Shown piece after piece: positions 1 to 13,692 of a stretch of DNA of 64,000 bases (the first letter of the stretch is position 1; every line of letters begins with the position of its first letter). The stretch covers positions 19,355,881-19,419,880 of the forward strand of contig JACMZG010001914.1 of the NCBI GenBank assembly GCA_018340805.1, given 5' to 3'. A model generated the notes under the pieces. It was not told where the DNA came from. It did no database searches and worked only from the letters and a program-made list of their open reading frames with translations. This stretch comes from Microvelia longipes. Taxonomy: Eukaryota > Arthropoda > Insecta > Hemiptera > Veliidae. A program made the translations under genes and the position numbers.

Positions 1-439
1 AAAGCTCTTCTTCATATGCGGAAACTGAGAGATCTATATAGCGATTTACTTCGTCGTCTGCTTCTCCTATTAAGGATTGTTCAATCCAGTTCAGTCTGCT
101 GTTTTGGTTTGGACACAGGGACAGCCACCTGTGTAAGTTTTATTACTTACCGATTATGCCCAACAATAATTCAAATTAAAAACGTGACCAAATGATTAGA
201 AACGTGACAAAATCGCTTTGTTTTAAACCGTTAAATAAAATAAGTCAGCAAGTATAGCAATAATTTATTTATAGTTATTCACTGACCGCAACCCGAGTAA
301 TTATTAGCGAATATCCTTTGGGGAAGTTTGCTAATATTTTTACTGAAATACCTACTATGGGGCATGATGTTTACACTTGTTCAAAACAAATGAACTGTGA
401 ACACAAGACTATTTTGCTTTTTAGAAAAGTTAAAAGTAA
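1..439. other. AT-rich sequence, nothing assigned
   Basis: No coding region, RNA gene or clear repeat is visible. The short open frames here have no recognisable domain. Confidence 0.4.
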
Positions 440-1115
440 AAAACTCAGGTTCGGGTTACCTCGGAACTTTTCCTCGTCATGTAGGATTCGCTACGCTTAT
501 CTTCCCTGCTTCAGACTCGCTTTACTTGTACTCAAAATATAAAATTTGACAAATTTATACTGCAACACATATTTGGACTCAATTCGCTCGTCATGCACTA
601 ACCTTGCTCAATTGCTTAACTTGAATGATCCAACAAACACTATAGATTTACTTGCCGTGTTGAAACGAAATTTATTTTACTTATTTATTACTTTAAGGGA
701 TAAATTCGTACCCAATTTCAACTCATTTGGGTTATTTTCCTTTTTTAATTCGATAAAAATTAATGAATTTGATGAAACTTTCAATAAAAATTAATGCTTA
801 TAATGAGATGAAACTTAGGCACATTTGTTGGTTTTATAAACACATGCGTGATAAATCTTAAATCAATCAAAACATTTTTCCGTGTTTCATGAATTTCTGA
901 AATGTTCGGAGTCAATATAGTTAATAGCATAAGTAGACCTAAAGATTGATTTTTGTACCAAATTTCAACTCTCTGGCATAAATACACTGGAAGATACGAT
1001 GCACACACAGACAACTTTTTTAAAATCTCTTAGAAGATCTTAAAAATTACCGTTTCGGATTTTTCGCAAGCACAATACTTTTCCTATATTCCTACGGTAG
1101 AAATGTGGAAAAGTA
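440..1115 (-). mobile_element. 5S-related composite retroposon, diverged copy
   Basis: The left part (440-690) carries the block containing CTCGGAACTTTTCCTC, a TACTGCAACAC block, and a worn remnant of the 5S rRNA internal control region near 600-640. The right part (about 700-1115) is the segment that also lies beside 5S-like blocks at 22.1-22.8 kb and 44.6-45.0 kb. Shared words include ATAATGAGATG, CATAAATACACTGG and ACTTTTCCTATAT. The same order at three loci suggests one composite family rather than chance neighbours. Element ends are not defined. Confidence 0.5.
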
Positions 1116-1991
1116 AAAAAATAATATGTATGGAATAAACAAGTGTTTATTAGATACTCCGTTACCTTGTCTCTGACTCTTATGGTAAATGCAATTACTG
1201 ATACTTTATATTATACTTTGCGATATTACAATATATGTATATAAAATATCTTATTTCTTGTTAATGTATATTTGAAAATTCAAAAAGTTTCTTATACGCC
1301 TTCAATACTTGTTAATAATTCTTCAGCCCTTCCTTGTAATATGAAAACTGTTAGTATGTAATATTTCATTCGATTCCCACCCCCCTGCTGCCTCTCGACT
1401 CTACAGCCTTCCTCTCTACGCATAAGGTTATATTCTAATGGTCTCCTGGGGGCATCAAGTTTTTTTGCCCCGACTCCAAGTCTAATTGGCATTCAATATC
1501 AAAAAAATGTTCTCCGCCAAACACGAGAAATTTTATCCTCATAGGACTTTATCCTGGAAAAGAGTAAACTTCTATTTGTTCAAATAATTTTTATGCTCTA
1601 AATATTTTATTTACAACAAAATAGTTTATTTTTAAATAAAGGAAATTTAATATGGTAGTTTTAAAGTTAATTCTAAACATTTCAAAAACAATAACTATTG
1701 TTTAATTTATATTACATTATTACATATAATAATTTAAAAACTAAATTGTCTGCGACAATTTAGTTTTTTTACTCCCTGTAATAGTTATTAACGTCAAAGT
1801 TGTCTGTTGGTAGTTTTATAATATAATTTTATAGCTTAAATAAATTTCAAACATATTTTAATATTGCGCAAAATGTAGCTTAATCGACATGACAGTCTAT
1901 AATTTCTTTTTAAAGAAAAAATGAGCTTATGAAGTTAGGGTTAGGGAGGGGGATGTAGATTTTTTAAAAGCGGGTCTCCCTGGCAAAGGAC

Positions 1992-1992
<1 letters not shown>
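1116..1992. other. AT-rich spacer with one hairpin
   Basis: The only structure seen is an inverted repeat at 1738-1766, 13-bp arms (AAACTAAATTGTC and its complement) around a TGC loop, followed by a T run. In an animal genome this need not be a terminator. No gene is recognised. Confidence 0.5.
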
Positions 1993-2040
<48 letters not shown>

Positions 2041-2111
2041 TATATTATATATATATATATATATTATATTAATATAATAATATATATATATAATAAATAT
2101 ATATATATATA

Positions 2112-2145
<34 letters not shown>
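1993..2145. repeat. (TA)n-rich array
   Basis: Imperfect TA dinucleotide array with interspersed AAT and TTA steps. Directly to its right (about 2150-2280) lies a GC-richer patch that differs sharply from its surroundings and shows no coding potential. Confidence 0.9.
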
Positions 2146-2149
<4 letters not shown>

Positions 2150-2924
2150 TATATACGTTTCTATGGGACACGATAATTTTCGAACGCTCAGGATGGCGTG
2201 GGGCAACAGGAAGGGCACTGTCAGCCCCCAGCGTCGACTGTGCGTAGCGGCCGAGGCACAGCGGCTAATAGGCCTTTTGTTTTGATTTAGTTAACATGAT
2301 TGCCGCGAAAAAAATTAATTGAATATAACAGTTTTAAATTTTTGATTTAGGGAAGAAGTTGAAGGAATACCTAAAACATTTTTGACGACTTGTTAAATTT
2401 GTATTCCAAGCTTTAAAGTTCTTAGTTTGTATTGAACGTTTGGGGGCTTTCTGATTGGTATAAAAGACCCTATAGTCTGTACATTTGGTCCAATTAGTTG
2501 CTTGTAGTAGTGATCTATCATTCAGTCGTCTTTTAATTTTCTTTGTCATGGATTTTTAACATCATGATCCTTGTTCGTGGAGTTGAGGGTTCAAAATATT
2601 GCATTACAATGTAGAATACAATTGTAGAATACAATATAAAAACATAGATTAAAAATAGTAGAAGAAGAATGTATCAATTAAATTAACGAAGACTTCAGTT
2701 TTTTTTTTATTTATTAAAATTTATTCAAAATAAATTGACGAAGAGCTTTCGCCAATGGATCCTGAGTTTCTTCAGTTCTTAAAATGACAAAATGAGAAAG
2801 TTTGAAAATTAATAAAATGTTGAATGTTTTTTATGTCACGTGTCTAACTAAGTAAATCAATTTTAAATGAAATTAGAAAAAGGTAACAGAAAAATTAAGA
2901 TTTTAAGATAATATTATAATAAAT

Positions 2925-3250
2925 ACTGCTAAGATTGTTAATGTCTTGTTTGTTTGTTCATACTGTCTTTGTCAGCTTTTATATAGAGCATTTCTAAAAA
3001 TTTCCTTTTGTCTGTATGTGGTTCTGTATGAAGTATAAGACAGTTTTCTTTGTCTGGTCGGTGGTCAAGTTTTGTCATATGTTCTGATAAGGCCGTAAGG
3101 TTAGAGTTGTCAAGTATTTGGTTGTTATGTGTGTCAAGTCTTTTATTGAAAAGTTGAGAGGTCTCTCCTGTGTATGCTTGGGAGCAGTTTTAACATGGTA
3201 TTCTGTATATAACATTGCATCTTTGGGCATTAGTGAGGGGGTCTTTTAAT
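2925..3250 (-). pseudogene. Penelope-like element fragment: GIY-YIG endonuclease domain
   Basis: Translating the minus strand from about 3245 gives a string with VIYRIPC, a stop, then NCSQAYTGET, FNKRLDTHNNQ, ALSEHMTK and RKFLEMLYI. This is the block order of the C-terminal GIY-YIG endonuclease of Penelope-like retroelements: a tyrosine-containing first strand, a YxGET-type second block, a conserved arginine (KRL) and a late glutamate (FLE). An in-frame stop follows YRIPC, so the fragment is dead. I could not find the RT domain upstream at 3250-3600. The element is 5'-truncated or eroded. Two hammerhead-like repeats near 9.85 kb and 30.6 kb are probably from the same retroelement class, though not necessarily the same family. 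Confidence 0.7.
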
Positions 3251-3259
3251 TTTAAAAAA

Positions 3260-4795
3260 ATATTTAATGTAAAAATTAATAGGATTTTTTAGAGCAATTT
3301 TGATGTTGTAGTTTTTAATTTAATTTAAGTTAATAAGTTTTTAATTTGGTATGTAGGGTGTCCTATGTAGGTAAGAGTGGTAAGTAGGTAAGTTATTCGG
3401 TCGGTCGGTATATATGAAGAAGAATATAGAAGAAATAAATAAAAAAAGAAGAATAGATTACTAAGATGCTAAACATAATCTCCGAATAAATGATAACCAA
3501 GGTTGACAAATTGATATTTTATCATAGCTAGAAATAATGACATGCTCTTTTCTGTTTTTATTTAGCCTTAATTACCAGGGCGCAAAGGGAGCTTGAAATC
3601 ACTCTGCCATTGAACATAATTCCAAAAAATATGAAGTGAAAAGTATACTTTAGACAAACAGAGCTTGGTTTCCCACTATAGCATTACATGCAAACATATT
3701 TTATTTGATAGCATCGAGTTTAGCAAAGCATGAATTGTACAACGAGCTATTGTCTTACAATAATCTCGCTAAATAATTTTGTCTCAACGCGTGTAGGTAA
3801 AACTCATATTATTTTATTATGTATAAATAAACGTTTTCAACTATCGATCCGTTATAAAATTCAATAGATTCGAAGTCATGATCATGAATTTTAGAGTCCA
3901 GTTCTCTAACTACTACGTCATGCTGATGTTTCAACATTTTGTTACCTAAACTAGCTTTTAACACGATTTAAGACTTTAATCCCAAACTTGTCATTCGCTA
4001 CATCTCCTTTCAACTTTGAAACAAGTTAATTTTATCTGTCACATAGTTTATGACAAGGGTATTAGATTTTAGGGGTGAAATCCCCTCCCTCTTCTAGGCA
4101 GGAGGGTCTATCACGACACGACAAGGATTAACATCTAAATACAGACATAGACCTGTCCTCTGCTGAATTTTTTAAACACGCTAACCTTCCACTTAGAGTA
4201 AAAAAGAGTGGGAGTCCACGATATTTATTATTAACATCAAAAAAGTTTTTAATCATGAAAAAACCTTTAAACTTTTTTTTGTTTTAATAAGTTTTTCCTT
4301 TTTATTTTAGAAATTAAGCCATTCTAATAAATGATTTAAGTCAAAACGGTAGCTAAAAAGGATAATAATCGGTTTTAGGGAGGCAACAGAACATAATTTA
4401 AATTTCAAAGAAATTTGTCTGATCAGCCGTCAGAGTGATTAGTAATTTGAATAAGAAATTCAATAATGAATACTATTACTAGGTAATAATGCAAAATTTT
4501 GGACTGAAAATATTAAGGGGTCTTACATATTATATCTAATAATACTGCTGTTTTGAATTAATATTGAAGACAGGACAACTTGAATTTGTCTCTTGTATAA
4601 TTGATTATATTAATTATTATGGGACATTAAATCGGACCTTATGAAATCTCCAATTGAATTTCCATTGCACATTCCATTAAATCCCATTTAGTTTCCTACA
4701 ATTACTAATAATCTAAAATAATCAATAATTGATATATTGATTAAATATCTTCTATAATTTAAGAGAAATCAAAATAATTAATGAATAAATAATTA
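3260..4795. other. Unassigned AT-rich sequence
   Basis: I see no coding domain, RNA gene or bounded repeat across this stretch. Confidence 0.4.
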
Positions 4796-4799
4796 AGCA

Positions 4800-4920
4800 A
4801 ATAATATCGAAACTTTTTCCTCATTACTCATCCTCATTACTTCGGACTCGCTTCGCTTGTCCTCTTTTGGCGATTTGTATATTCAAATCGCCAAATGTAT
4901 ACTGCAACATGTTAAATTAT
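4800..4920 (-). mobile_element. 5S-related composite retroposon, tail fragment
   Basis: Carries the GGACTCGCTTCGCTTGTCCTC-like block (complement of the GACGAGCGAAGCGAG motif) followed by a TATACTGCAACA block, the order seen in the fuller copies at 22.1 kb and 33.9 kb. An ATTTGGCGATTTG-type inverted repeat lies between them. The 5S-like part is absent. Confidence 0.45.
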
Positions 4921-5251
4921 CTTTATTTATAATTAATTGACATAGCATACAATGAAACAAAAGATTAGCCTGTTCATGATGGCCCAAGGCCTGAGCTGAA
5001 CAGGCGTTGACTTAATACTTAATGCGTAATACTTAATACTATGGTTACAAAACTTTATATAATTATTTACATTTTTATTTATTCTTTTTCTTTATTATTA
5101 ATTATTACTTTTTATTTTTTGAATAATATAAATAATTTTATTTTAAAATATTTACAATAAGTTAATTTATTTTTTATACATAGAATTTTAATTTAGTTAC
5201 TCATTAACTTTTATTAAATAATTTTTTAGATATTTTTTAAAAGTTTCTTTT

Positions 5252-6885
<1,634 letters not shown>

Positions 6886-7041
6886 CTATAGACTTAACAT
6901 CTTGAGGTAAATTATTGAACCATACTATGCCTTGATAGAATCAGTGCCTCTGTGTGGCGCTGGTGCGACAGAACGGTACTGCTAACAACTGCAACGCAAT
7001 GCTTCTCGTATTCATGCCATGTAGCAATACATCTATGTTGT

Positions 7042-7260
7042 TTATGTTTTATGTACTTGAGATAGGTATGAGGCCTGTATCATCTGGTCTATATTCAATA
7101 TATATAATTTTTTAAATAATGGTTCAGTATGTTCTAATTTTCTTTTGTTAGAAATAATTCTTATAAATGATTTCTGTTGTATTGCAACAGGTTTCTTGTG
7201 GTTCTCTGTAGCAGAGCCCCACGACAGTATTCCGTAACGAATGATAGAGTCTACCAATCC
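7042..7260 (-). pseudogene. Non-LTR retrotransposon RT C-terminal fragment
   Basis: The minus frame reads VDSIIRYGILSWGSAT, then a block with QQKSFIRIISNKR and PLFKKLYILNIDQM. This is the thumb and connection region after the RT domain in Jockey/CR1-type ORF2 proteins (YG...WG, then QK..RI, then LFKKL.IL). It aligns by eye with the tail of the element at 39.8-43.4 kb and the fragment at 61.75-62.1 kb. About 72 codons remain; the rest of the element is missing. Confidence 0.75.
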
Positions 7261-7330
7261 GTGTTCGCATCCTAGGTTACGTTCTCAATTCATAAAGACT
7301 TAGTCAAATAAATTATCACCAACATAAGAT
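7261..7330 (+). mobile_element. tRNA-derived SINE fragment
   Basis: GTGTTCGCATCCTAGGTTACG resembles a Pol III B box plus T-arm. It is followed by a tail (AAATAAATTATCACCAAC) also present near 53.87 kb. The A-box half is missing; a fuller relative sits at 21.96 kb. Confidence 0.5.
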
Positions 7331-8120
7331 TATACTTAGAGGCAACACTTGCCTCTTCAACCTGAGATGTTTTCTGCAGGGTTAATCTCTGAGTAGTCGT
7401 AAGGCTCTAAACGGGCATTATCTTTATTTTTATTAGACTACGAAGTGCGATCTGAAATTATTGTCACTAAAGATTTATTGTCTAAAGACTGGGCATTTAT
7501 TTTTTTAATATCTTAATTTAATTTTATTATTCCATATATTTATTAATTTCTACATTTTTTAAATTATGAAAATTGTATTACCTTCGGCGGGAAGGAATAA
7601 AGTTTGCGGTAAATTTAACTTTTCAAATTTTATTGAATATCACTCAATTTACTTAATTTTTCACAGTTAAATTCTTTTTTCCGTTTTCCCTTTTATTCCC
7701 CTCTTTTATCCCTTTCTATTTCTTCTTAATTTTAATCTCTTTCTCTCTCTCCTCCACCCTTCATTAAATAAGTCAGCTTAGGGAGGTGGGATTTACACTG
7801 CTTTCCATAAATTATACACAATTACTAAAATTTTCACTAGTAAGAGTGTATAACGGGGGGACTTGGTAAATGATTTAGTGAGTCCGGTATTAAATGGGTC
7901 CTAGAAACAGCAGGGACCGTCTTAACTGGCTATAATTTTATACTTCCCCCCTCTTTCTTTCGCATAATTTCCTACCCCCTAACCCTTTGGAAAAATGAAA
8001 AAGTGTAGGAAGAAAAATTCTTTCATTTTTACTTGCTTTAGAAAAAAGTATTGTTAAAATCACACCAATTGGGTCAAAACTTTCACTTTTAAATAGTTTA
8101 GAGAATTGTTGAATTTTTCA
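7331..8120. other. Unassigned sequence with a pyrimidine-rich tract
   Basis: About 7670-7765 is strongly C+T rich on the plus strand. Nothing else is recognisable. Confidence 0.4.
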
Positions 8121-8123
8121 TTT

Positions 8124-8593
8124 GATACTACCGAGTTATGTAAAAAAGAATAGTTGACACAATATAATTGTGCGATTGACACCTGGGAAATGCAACAAGC
8201 AAAATTAGCATAGCTGCTACATATTGGAACTGTGATATAATTTGTCATTCGTCAGTATAGATGGCTCGACATAGTATAGTATAGTGCCACTCTATTTCGT
8301 TCCGTCTAACTCATTAGGGCGCCGGATTCAGGAGAAATTTAGGAGAATACTTCAATTTATATTTTTCGGAATTTTAAGTGAAGAACAGATTGAGTTTAGG
8401 CTCTGTCGGGACCCTGATGAATTAGATGGAACGAAGCAGAGTGACATTGAGTCGAGCCATCAATAATGAAGAATGTCGAATGATGAAACAGCTCCCAGAT
8501 GTAGCATAGAATTTTGCTTGTTACATTTCATAGGTGTCTCTCGCACAATTATATTGTGTCAACTATTCTTGTTTTCAAAAACTCAGTAGTAAT
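8124..8593. mobile_element. Palindromic MITE-like repeat
   Basis: The two ends are inverted copies over roughly 150 bp: GATACTACCGAGTT at the left and AACTCAGTAGTAAT at the right, each with AGAATAGTTGACACAATATA-type sequence inside. A second inverted pair lies nearer the middle (GATGGCTCGA / TCGAGCCATC). A direct relative of the inner part follows at about 8650-8760, and a relative of the right arm is at 9565-9680. No target duplication could be assigned. Confidence 0.6.
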
Positions 8594-8999
8594 ATGATGG
8601 TGGTAAGAGAGCACCGCTCGTCTTTGCTAAGTACTTCTTATTATATTATCTTTGGAATTTTAATTGAAAATCAGACTGAGTTCAGGCTCTGTCGATGCCC
8701 TGATAAATTAGACTTATCGAAACAAAGTAGAACACGACTAAATTATTGTATTAACCAAGTAGGGATACAAACGCAATTTTTGTCAAACATGGATTGTAGT
8801 TCAAATTTTGTCCACCAGGGAGTTGGCTCAAATTTTCCACAGGGCGCAGCCATCTTGTTTTACACTAGTAAATGTAAACAAACTATTTACGGTACTCGTC
8901 ATTATTGTTCTCAATGTGTTGTTTTTTACTTTTTGGTACAAATTGTGTAAAAAAAATATTTTGTCACATCCAATAGAGGTTTAAGTGATTCTGTAAATA

Positions 9000-9560
9000 C
9001 TAGGTTTGTTTAAATTACTTAAAACGAGCGGCTAATTAAACTTCTACTGTTTGTGTGCACTACTCAACTTTTTATTATTGTAAATGATAAGAGATTTTCC
9101 CCTTAAAATAAGAATTATTATTGATAATGTAAGGATGATTAACCTATATTTTCAAATATATTCATAGTAATCGGAATTTTAAGTTTTATTTAAGGCAATA
9201 AACTTTCCCCTTTATATTTATCAAATCCTTAAAAAATCATGTGATATAACTTTACTGCAGTTTCTTTTTTCTTTAGCTAACTGATTTTAACAATTATTTC
9301 ACAGACTTTAATACGAAATTTTTAAACTAGCACGTACATAATAATGTTCGAAAACACGATGAAAAGTAAAAATCACCATAAATGATCAGTGATGCCTATA
9401 AAATAGAACACAAAAAAGTAAATTCTAGAATGTTCATGAGCAGTTATTCCAATTTTATTGATTTTTATATTTTTGAGCCAGCTATCAGTTGATCACGCAT
9501 GTTTGAATTTTTTTATATGAGTTAGTATAGGAGTTTCCCTACTTCGTTCATATATAAATT
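9000..9560. other. Unassigned AT-rich sequence
   Basis: No gene or bounded repeat seen. Confidence 0.4.
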
Positions 9561-9564
9561 TAGA

Positions 9565-9680
9565 CAGGACATTATGTCGAGCCATCAGTTATGAGGAATG
9601 TCGAATGATGGAACAGTTCCTAGATGTAGCATAGGATTTTGCTTGATACATTTTCAAGGTGTCTCTGGTACAATTATATT
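9565..9680. repeat. Fragment of the 8.1-8.6 kb MITE family
   Basis: Contains TGTCGAGCCATCAGTTATGA, ATGTAGCATAGGATTTTGCT and GTGTCTCTGGTACAATTATA, in the same order as the right arm of the element ending at 8593. Confidence 0.6.
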
Positions 9681-9809
9681 GTATTGTTGAATTCTTGCAG
9701 GGGTAGATGCGTTTCTCTTGAGGAGGCCCAAATATTGTGAGACTTAATCTGTCTTCTTAGAGTTTTACTTTTTTCACCTACTATTGAAGATGAGGAAAAG
9801 TACATTTCC

Positions 9810-9995
9810 AATAATGAAAGAAAAGAAGTATCTCCACAAAATAAAACTTTATTGGCAAAGCGCCTTCAACCTAACTAGAGGCCATCATCAGTGCAAACCC
9901 TAACAAACAAGCAAATAAAATAAGTAAAACACACATTTGTGTAATTTTATTTTGTGGAGAGACTTTTTTTCTTTCATTATTTATAATGGACTCCA
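9810..9995 (-). mobile_element. Penelope-type terminal repeat with inverted flank
   Basis: A hammerhead-like core lies in the middle (9851-9900, minus strand). It is flanked by an inverted repeat: AATAATGAAAGAAAAGAAG near 9812, and the complement of that plus CTCCACAAAATAAA near 9945-9985. The right flank continues as TGGACTCCATTCACGCTCAC, which recurs inverted at 30540. Inverted, truncated copies are common for Penelope-like elements. Confidence 0.6.
9851..9900 (-). ncRNA. Hammerhead-ribozyme-like motif (probably inactive)
   Basis: On the minus strand a CTGATGA core box (9885-9891) is followed by a possible stem II pairing CCT with AGG, then GAAGGCGC and TTTGCCAATAAAG. This is the arrangement of the small hammerheads described in Penelope-like retroelements. 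The second core box reads GAAG where GAAA is expected. The related copy at 30.6 kb keeps GAAA. Confidence 0.5.
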
Positions 9996-10083
9996 TTCAC
10001 GCTCACTCTAAGGATATATACATTCGCAATGTTTTAAAATGCAATCGTTATACCTTTTTCTATAGATTAATGTAAGGCTATAC

Positions 10084-10132
10084 AAGTAGTTCAGGCTGCT
10101 GCTAATCAGATTAGCAGCAGCCTGAACTACTT
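10084..10132. repeat. Perfect 24-bp-arm palindrome
   Basis: AAGTAGTTCAGGCTGCTGCT plus AATC is followed by one A and then its exact reverse complement, giving a 49-bp hairpin with essentially no loop. Host family unknown. Confidence 0.95.
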
Positions 10133-10141
10133 AGCAGCCTG

Positions 10142-10187
10142 AATGACTAGTTGCATCCCGATTAAATCTGGTTGCAACTAGTCATTT
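10142..10187. repeat. Second adjacent hairpin
   Basis: AATGACTAGTTGCA and its complement TGCAACTAGTCATT form 14-bp arms around an 18-nt loop, about 10 bp after the palindrome at 10084-10132. Confidence 0.9.
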
Positions 10188-10814
10188 GTGTTAGTGTATG
10201 GAACTGCTATACCTATGTATTATACCTCTATATACATACAATTTTTTTATAGTCATCCTTAAACACAATAGCCTTGCGTGATTATAAAAAAAATTAGAAA
10301 CACTGAAATATCACACTTGTGCAATCTCTAGAAATCCTAGTAATTAAAAACTGTTTTAAGTTTTCAAGTATAAGTGTAAATTAATTATTAAAAAGCTCAT
10401 AGAATGTTTGAAGAAAGCTAGTCATTCGCTCCCTAATTAGTTAGTGATTTTCCTCCTCTTGACTTAATCAACTATAGTTGAGTTGTTAAAGTCGTATTGA
10501 ATGTTTTAAGCACTCCATCTTCTCTCAGCACTTGACTGACTTCATTGATTAATTACTTAACTTTGATGTTTCTCAAGTAGTGAGTTTTTACCTTTTTTTA
10601 AAAAACTTTTAAAGAAAAACGTAATAAGTTTTCAAAATTGAAATGATTTTCTTTTTGAATACTTGCAAATAAAGTTCTTATACATTTATAAAATGTACTT
10701 GTTTTAATGTAATTGGCTGTTTAAATGTAGATGTATAACAGATCATATAATACAAAAATATTTATATGACGTAAAATAAGATCTTTTTTAAACTGTTTGA
10801 ATAATTCTTAAGAT

Positions 10815-10855
10815 TCAACTCTCTAGCATAAATACACTGGAAGCTACGATGATAA

Positions 10856-10888
<33 letters not shown>

Positions 10889-11205
10889 TTCACTTATACA
10901 TAGTCACATGCGTGCTAAATCTCAATCCGATCGCATTATTTTTCTGCGTTTTATGATGTTTCGAACATTTTGCTGTATCATTATTGAGTTAAAACGTCAT
11001 AGAAAAATTATTTTCCGAATAGCACAACTACAGCGGTAGACTGATTTTTGTACAAAATTTCATCTCTCTAAATATACATAAATACACTGGGCGCTACGAT
11101 GATAACAGACACACAGACATACAATTTTACAAAAACTACTCAGGAAGCCTTATTTCAGTTTCGGATATTTTGCTAACACAATACTTTTCCTATATACCTA
11201 TGGAA
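10815..11205. mobile_element. Composite-family repeat (non-5S part), partly duplicated
   Basis: The block TCAACTCTCTAGCATAAATA with ACTGGAAGCTACGATGATAA occurs twice, near 10816 and 11067. Between the copies lie an (AC)n tract (10858-10886) and the TAGTCACATGCGTGCTAAAT block. The right end has ACTTTTCCTATATACCTA. The same words occur at 0.8, 22.3, 43.7 and 44.7 kb. Confidence 0.6.
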
Positions 11206-11498
11206 TATAGGTTATCGCTCGTATTGACTCCGGACCTCTTTTATTCAACTCTCTGGCACAAAAAACATCGAAATGGCTCCTCACTTAAAACATTTTGTTT
11301 ACCTGCCGTAATTTTGGTTTTCCTGTAATTGACCACCGTTTTTTCGAACTGGTTGTTTGGGCTTCGGACAACACCCTACTGAAAAATTTAATTTTTATTG
11401 ACCGTTTATGCTTATTTTAAAACATAACGACCGTAATTTTGGTCAGTGGTAATTGATTATGGTCTTTTCGTCTTTTTAGTCACTTAAAGTGGTTGTAA

Positions 11499-12014
11499 GG
11501 AGAGTTTATTTAGTCATGGGTTTAATCCCAGCACGGGCCTCTAGGATTTTTATGAAAGGGATAAAAATTCTGCGTACCGCGTCCTTCAAAAGGGACATAA
11601 AGCCGGTGGTCTCGAGCCTGTGCGTTGTCAGGTACTCGTTATAGATCGCTTACCCCAAATGAAACTGGGTGTAGGCAAAATAAAGGACCCTCATAGTAGA
11701 TTCATTATAATACTAAAGTGTGTCTGCCTTGTAGTTTAAAGTGTATAGAGGTTTGGTTTAACAGCGAGGGCACGTGTTGTTCCTAGTTTTTACTAGACTA
11801 TACGAGTCAGTGAAAATATGTATAGTTGCTTGAAAAAAGCATGAGAGGAACCATAGAAATTCACAGCTCTTCTGTCTAAATTCGATGAAATATACCTACA
11901 CTTGAAATTAAAAGGAGTAGAACACTGTCTTAGGGAGCTGGCAAAAAGGGCCCAACAACGTAGCCTACTTGTCTGGTAGTTACTACCACTCCCCCCATAT
12001 TACTGCTTTACTAC
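11499..12014 (+). mobile_element. SINE-like retroposon with 14-bp target duplications
   Basis: The direct repeat TAAAGTGGTTGTAA at 11485-11498 and 12015-12028 brackets a 516-bp insert that interrupts copy D. Near its start is a T-arm/B-box-like GGGTTTAATCCCAGC. The body includes GGGACATAAAGCCGGTGGTC, a block type I associate with arthropod retroposon tails (from memory, not checked). Target duplications of this length fit target-primed reverse transcription. No A-rich tail remains. Confidence 0.7.
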
Positions 12015-12070
12015 TAAAGTGGTTGTAACGAATTTAGACCGGTTTTATTCGATTCAGTGCCTCAAAAAAC

Positions 12071-12177
<107 letters not shown>

Positions 12178-12299
12178 TTTTGCGTAATGTATTTTTTCGT
12201 CATCAGGGACCTTTGAGACGGATTTTGGTCATGGTTCGACTCCTACCATAACACACCTATCCCGTTAGAGAATTTTTTTCAAAGGAAAATGGCTAAAAC

Positions 12300-13468
12300 T
12301 CACTCTTTTGTTTAACGAGAGTAAAAATCCTTTCGCTTCTACTTTTATTGTCTTTAAAATTTAATGCAATTGTCATAACCCCGATCTATATATCGGGTTT
12401 TAGCTCCTTGTAAATGAAATCTAATGATTTCTAAAACTAACTTTGAAAAATACTATAGCATTCATTACTTATATGATGGTTCAATAATATTCTACAATGC
12501 TTACTTCTTTTATGATAGGAAAGAAAAATTTAGCTTAGTCAATTTCGCGGATTTTTTCAGAAAATTAAAATACTACAAAATCTGATATCAAGATCTTTTT
12601 CAATAGCGAGATATTGCTGTGAGAATTCCGTTACTACTGATATAATGGTTTAGATAGAAGCAATAAAACGGATTTTATGGGGCTGTAAAGTTTAGATTAT
12701 TACAAATTTTTATTGTTTTATTTACAGTTCAATTCGGCATCACGTCTAAATAAAATGAAAATATCTTTCTGATCTTATCGCTTTAATCTTTCCTTTATTG
12801 GTTTTTCCTCATTCTCTATATCTCTCAAGTGGCTACAATAGTTATTTATGCACCTAGGGGGTAAAATTAGTTATTTTTCCTGAGCATTTTATTTGATTCC
12901 TAACCCCCGGGGAGTGTCTAAGGGTTTTATACAGTTTATTTCCGAAGTGAAACCGTGGTAAATAATATTTATTATTTTCTGAGGCGTAGCCGAGGGACTT
13001 TAATTATTGCAATGGTAAAAGAGCGAGTTACTTCTGTGATCACAATTTTATTGTGGTCAGTAAAAGAAAATTTACTGCTTAGGAATCTATTTTATGTCAA
13101 AAGAAGTCGAATTTCACTTTAAAATAAGCTGCCTCGTAACCTAAGAAACCAGAAATACACAGGCAGCAAGGTACGGTGGCCCACATATTGAGGCCGTAAT
13201 ACATTAACATACAAATAATATATATGAAGAAATACCCATAAGATATTTTTCCGTAGCATTTAATTTTGACTCTTTAGACAATTACCCCGGGGATTGTCCG
13301 AGTTTATAATTTACTTCCGATACAAAATCAAGGGTTGCAACATCTATCCTCTTTTAAGCAACAATTAAATACGGTAGAATCGTTTAAATACTAATAATAT
13401 AAACTTAAGGTTTATGTTAAGGTCTGAGGTCCAAGCTGCAAGCCACGAACTTCCAGGGCCGAAATCGA
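12300..13468. other. Unassigned sequence with a twice-used CCCCGGGGA block
   Basis: No gene is seen. TAACCCCCGGGGAGTGTC (about 12901) and TTACCCCGGGGATTGTC (about 13281), each followed by a similar TTTACTTCCGA-like block, suggest two fragments of an unnamed repeat. Confidence 0.4.

Positions 13469-13692
<224 letters not shown>

Noticed and set aside
1738..1775. Stem-loop followed by T run as a bacterial-type terminator
   Set aside because: The genome is animal and no transcription unit ends here; kept only as a hairpin.
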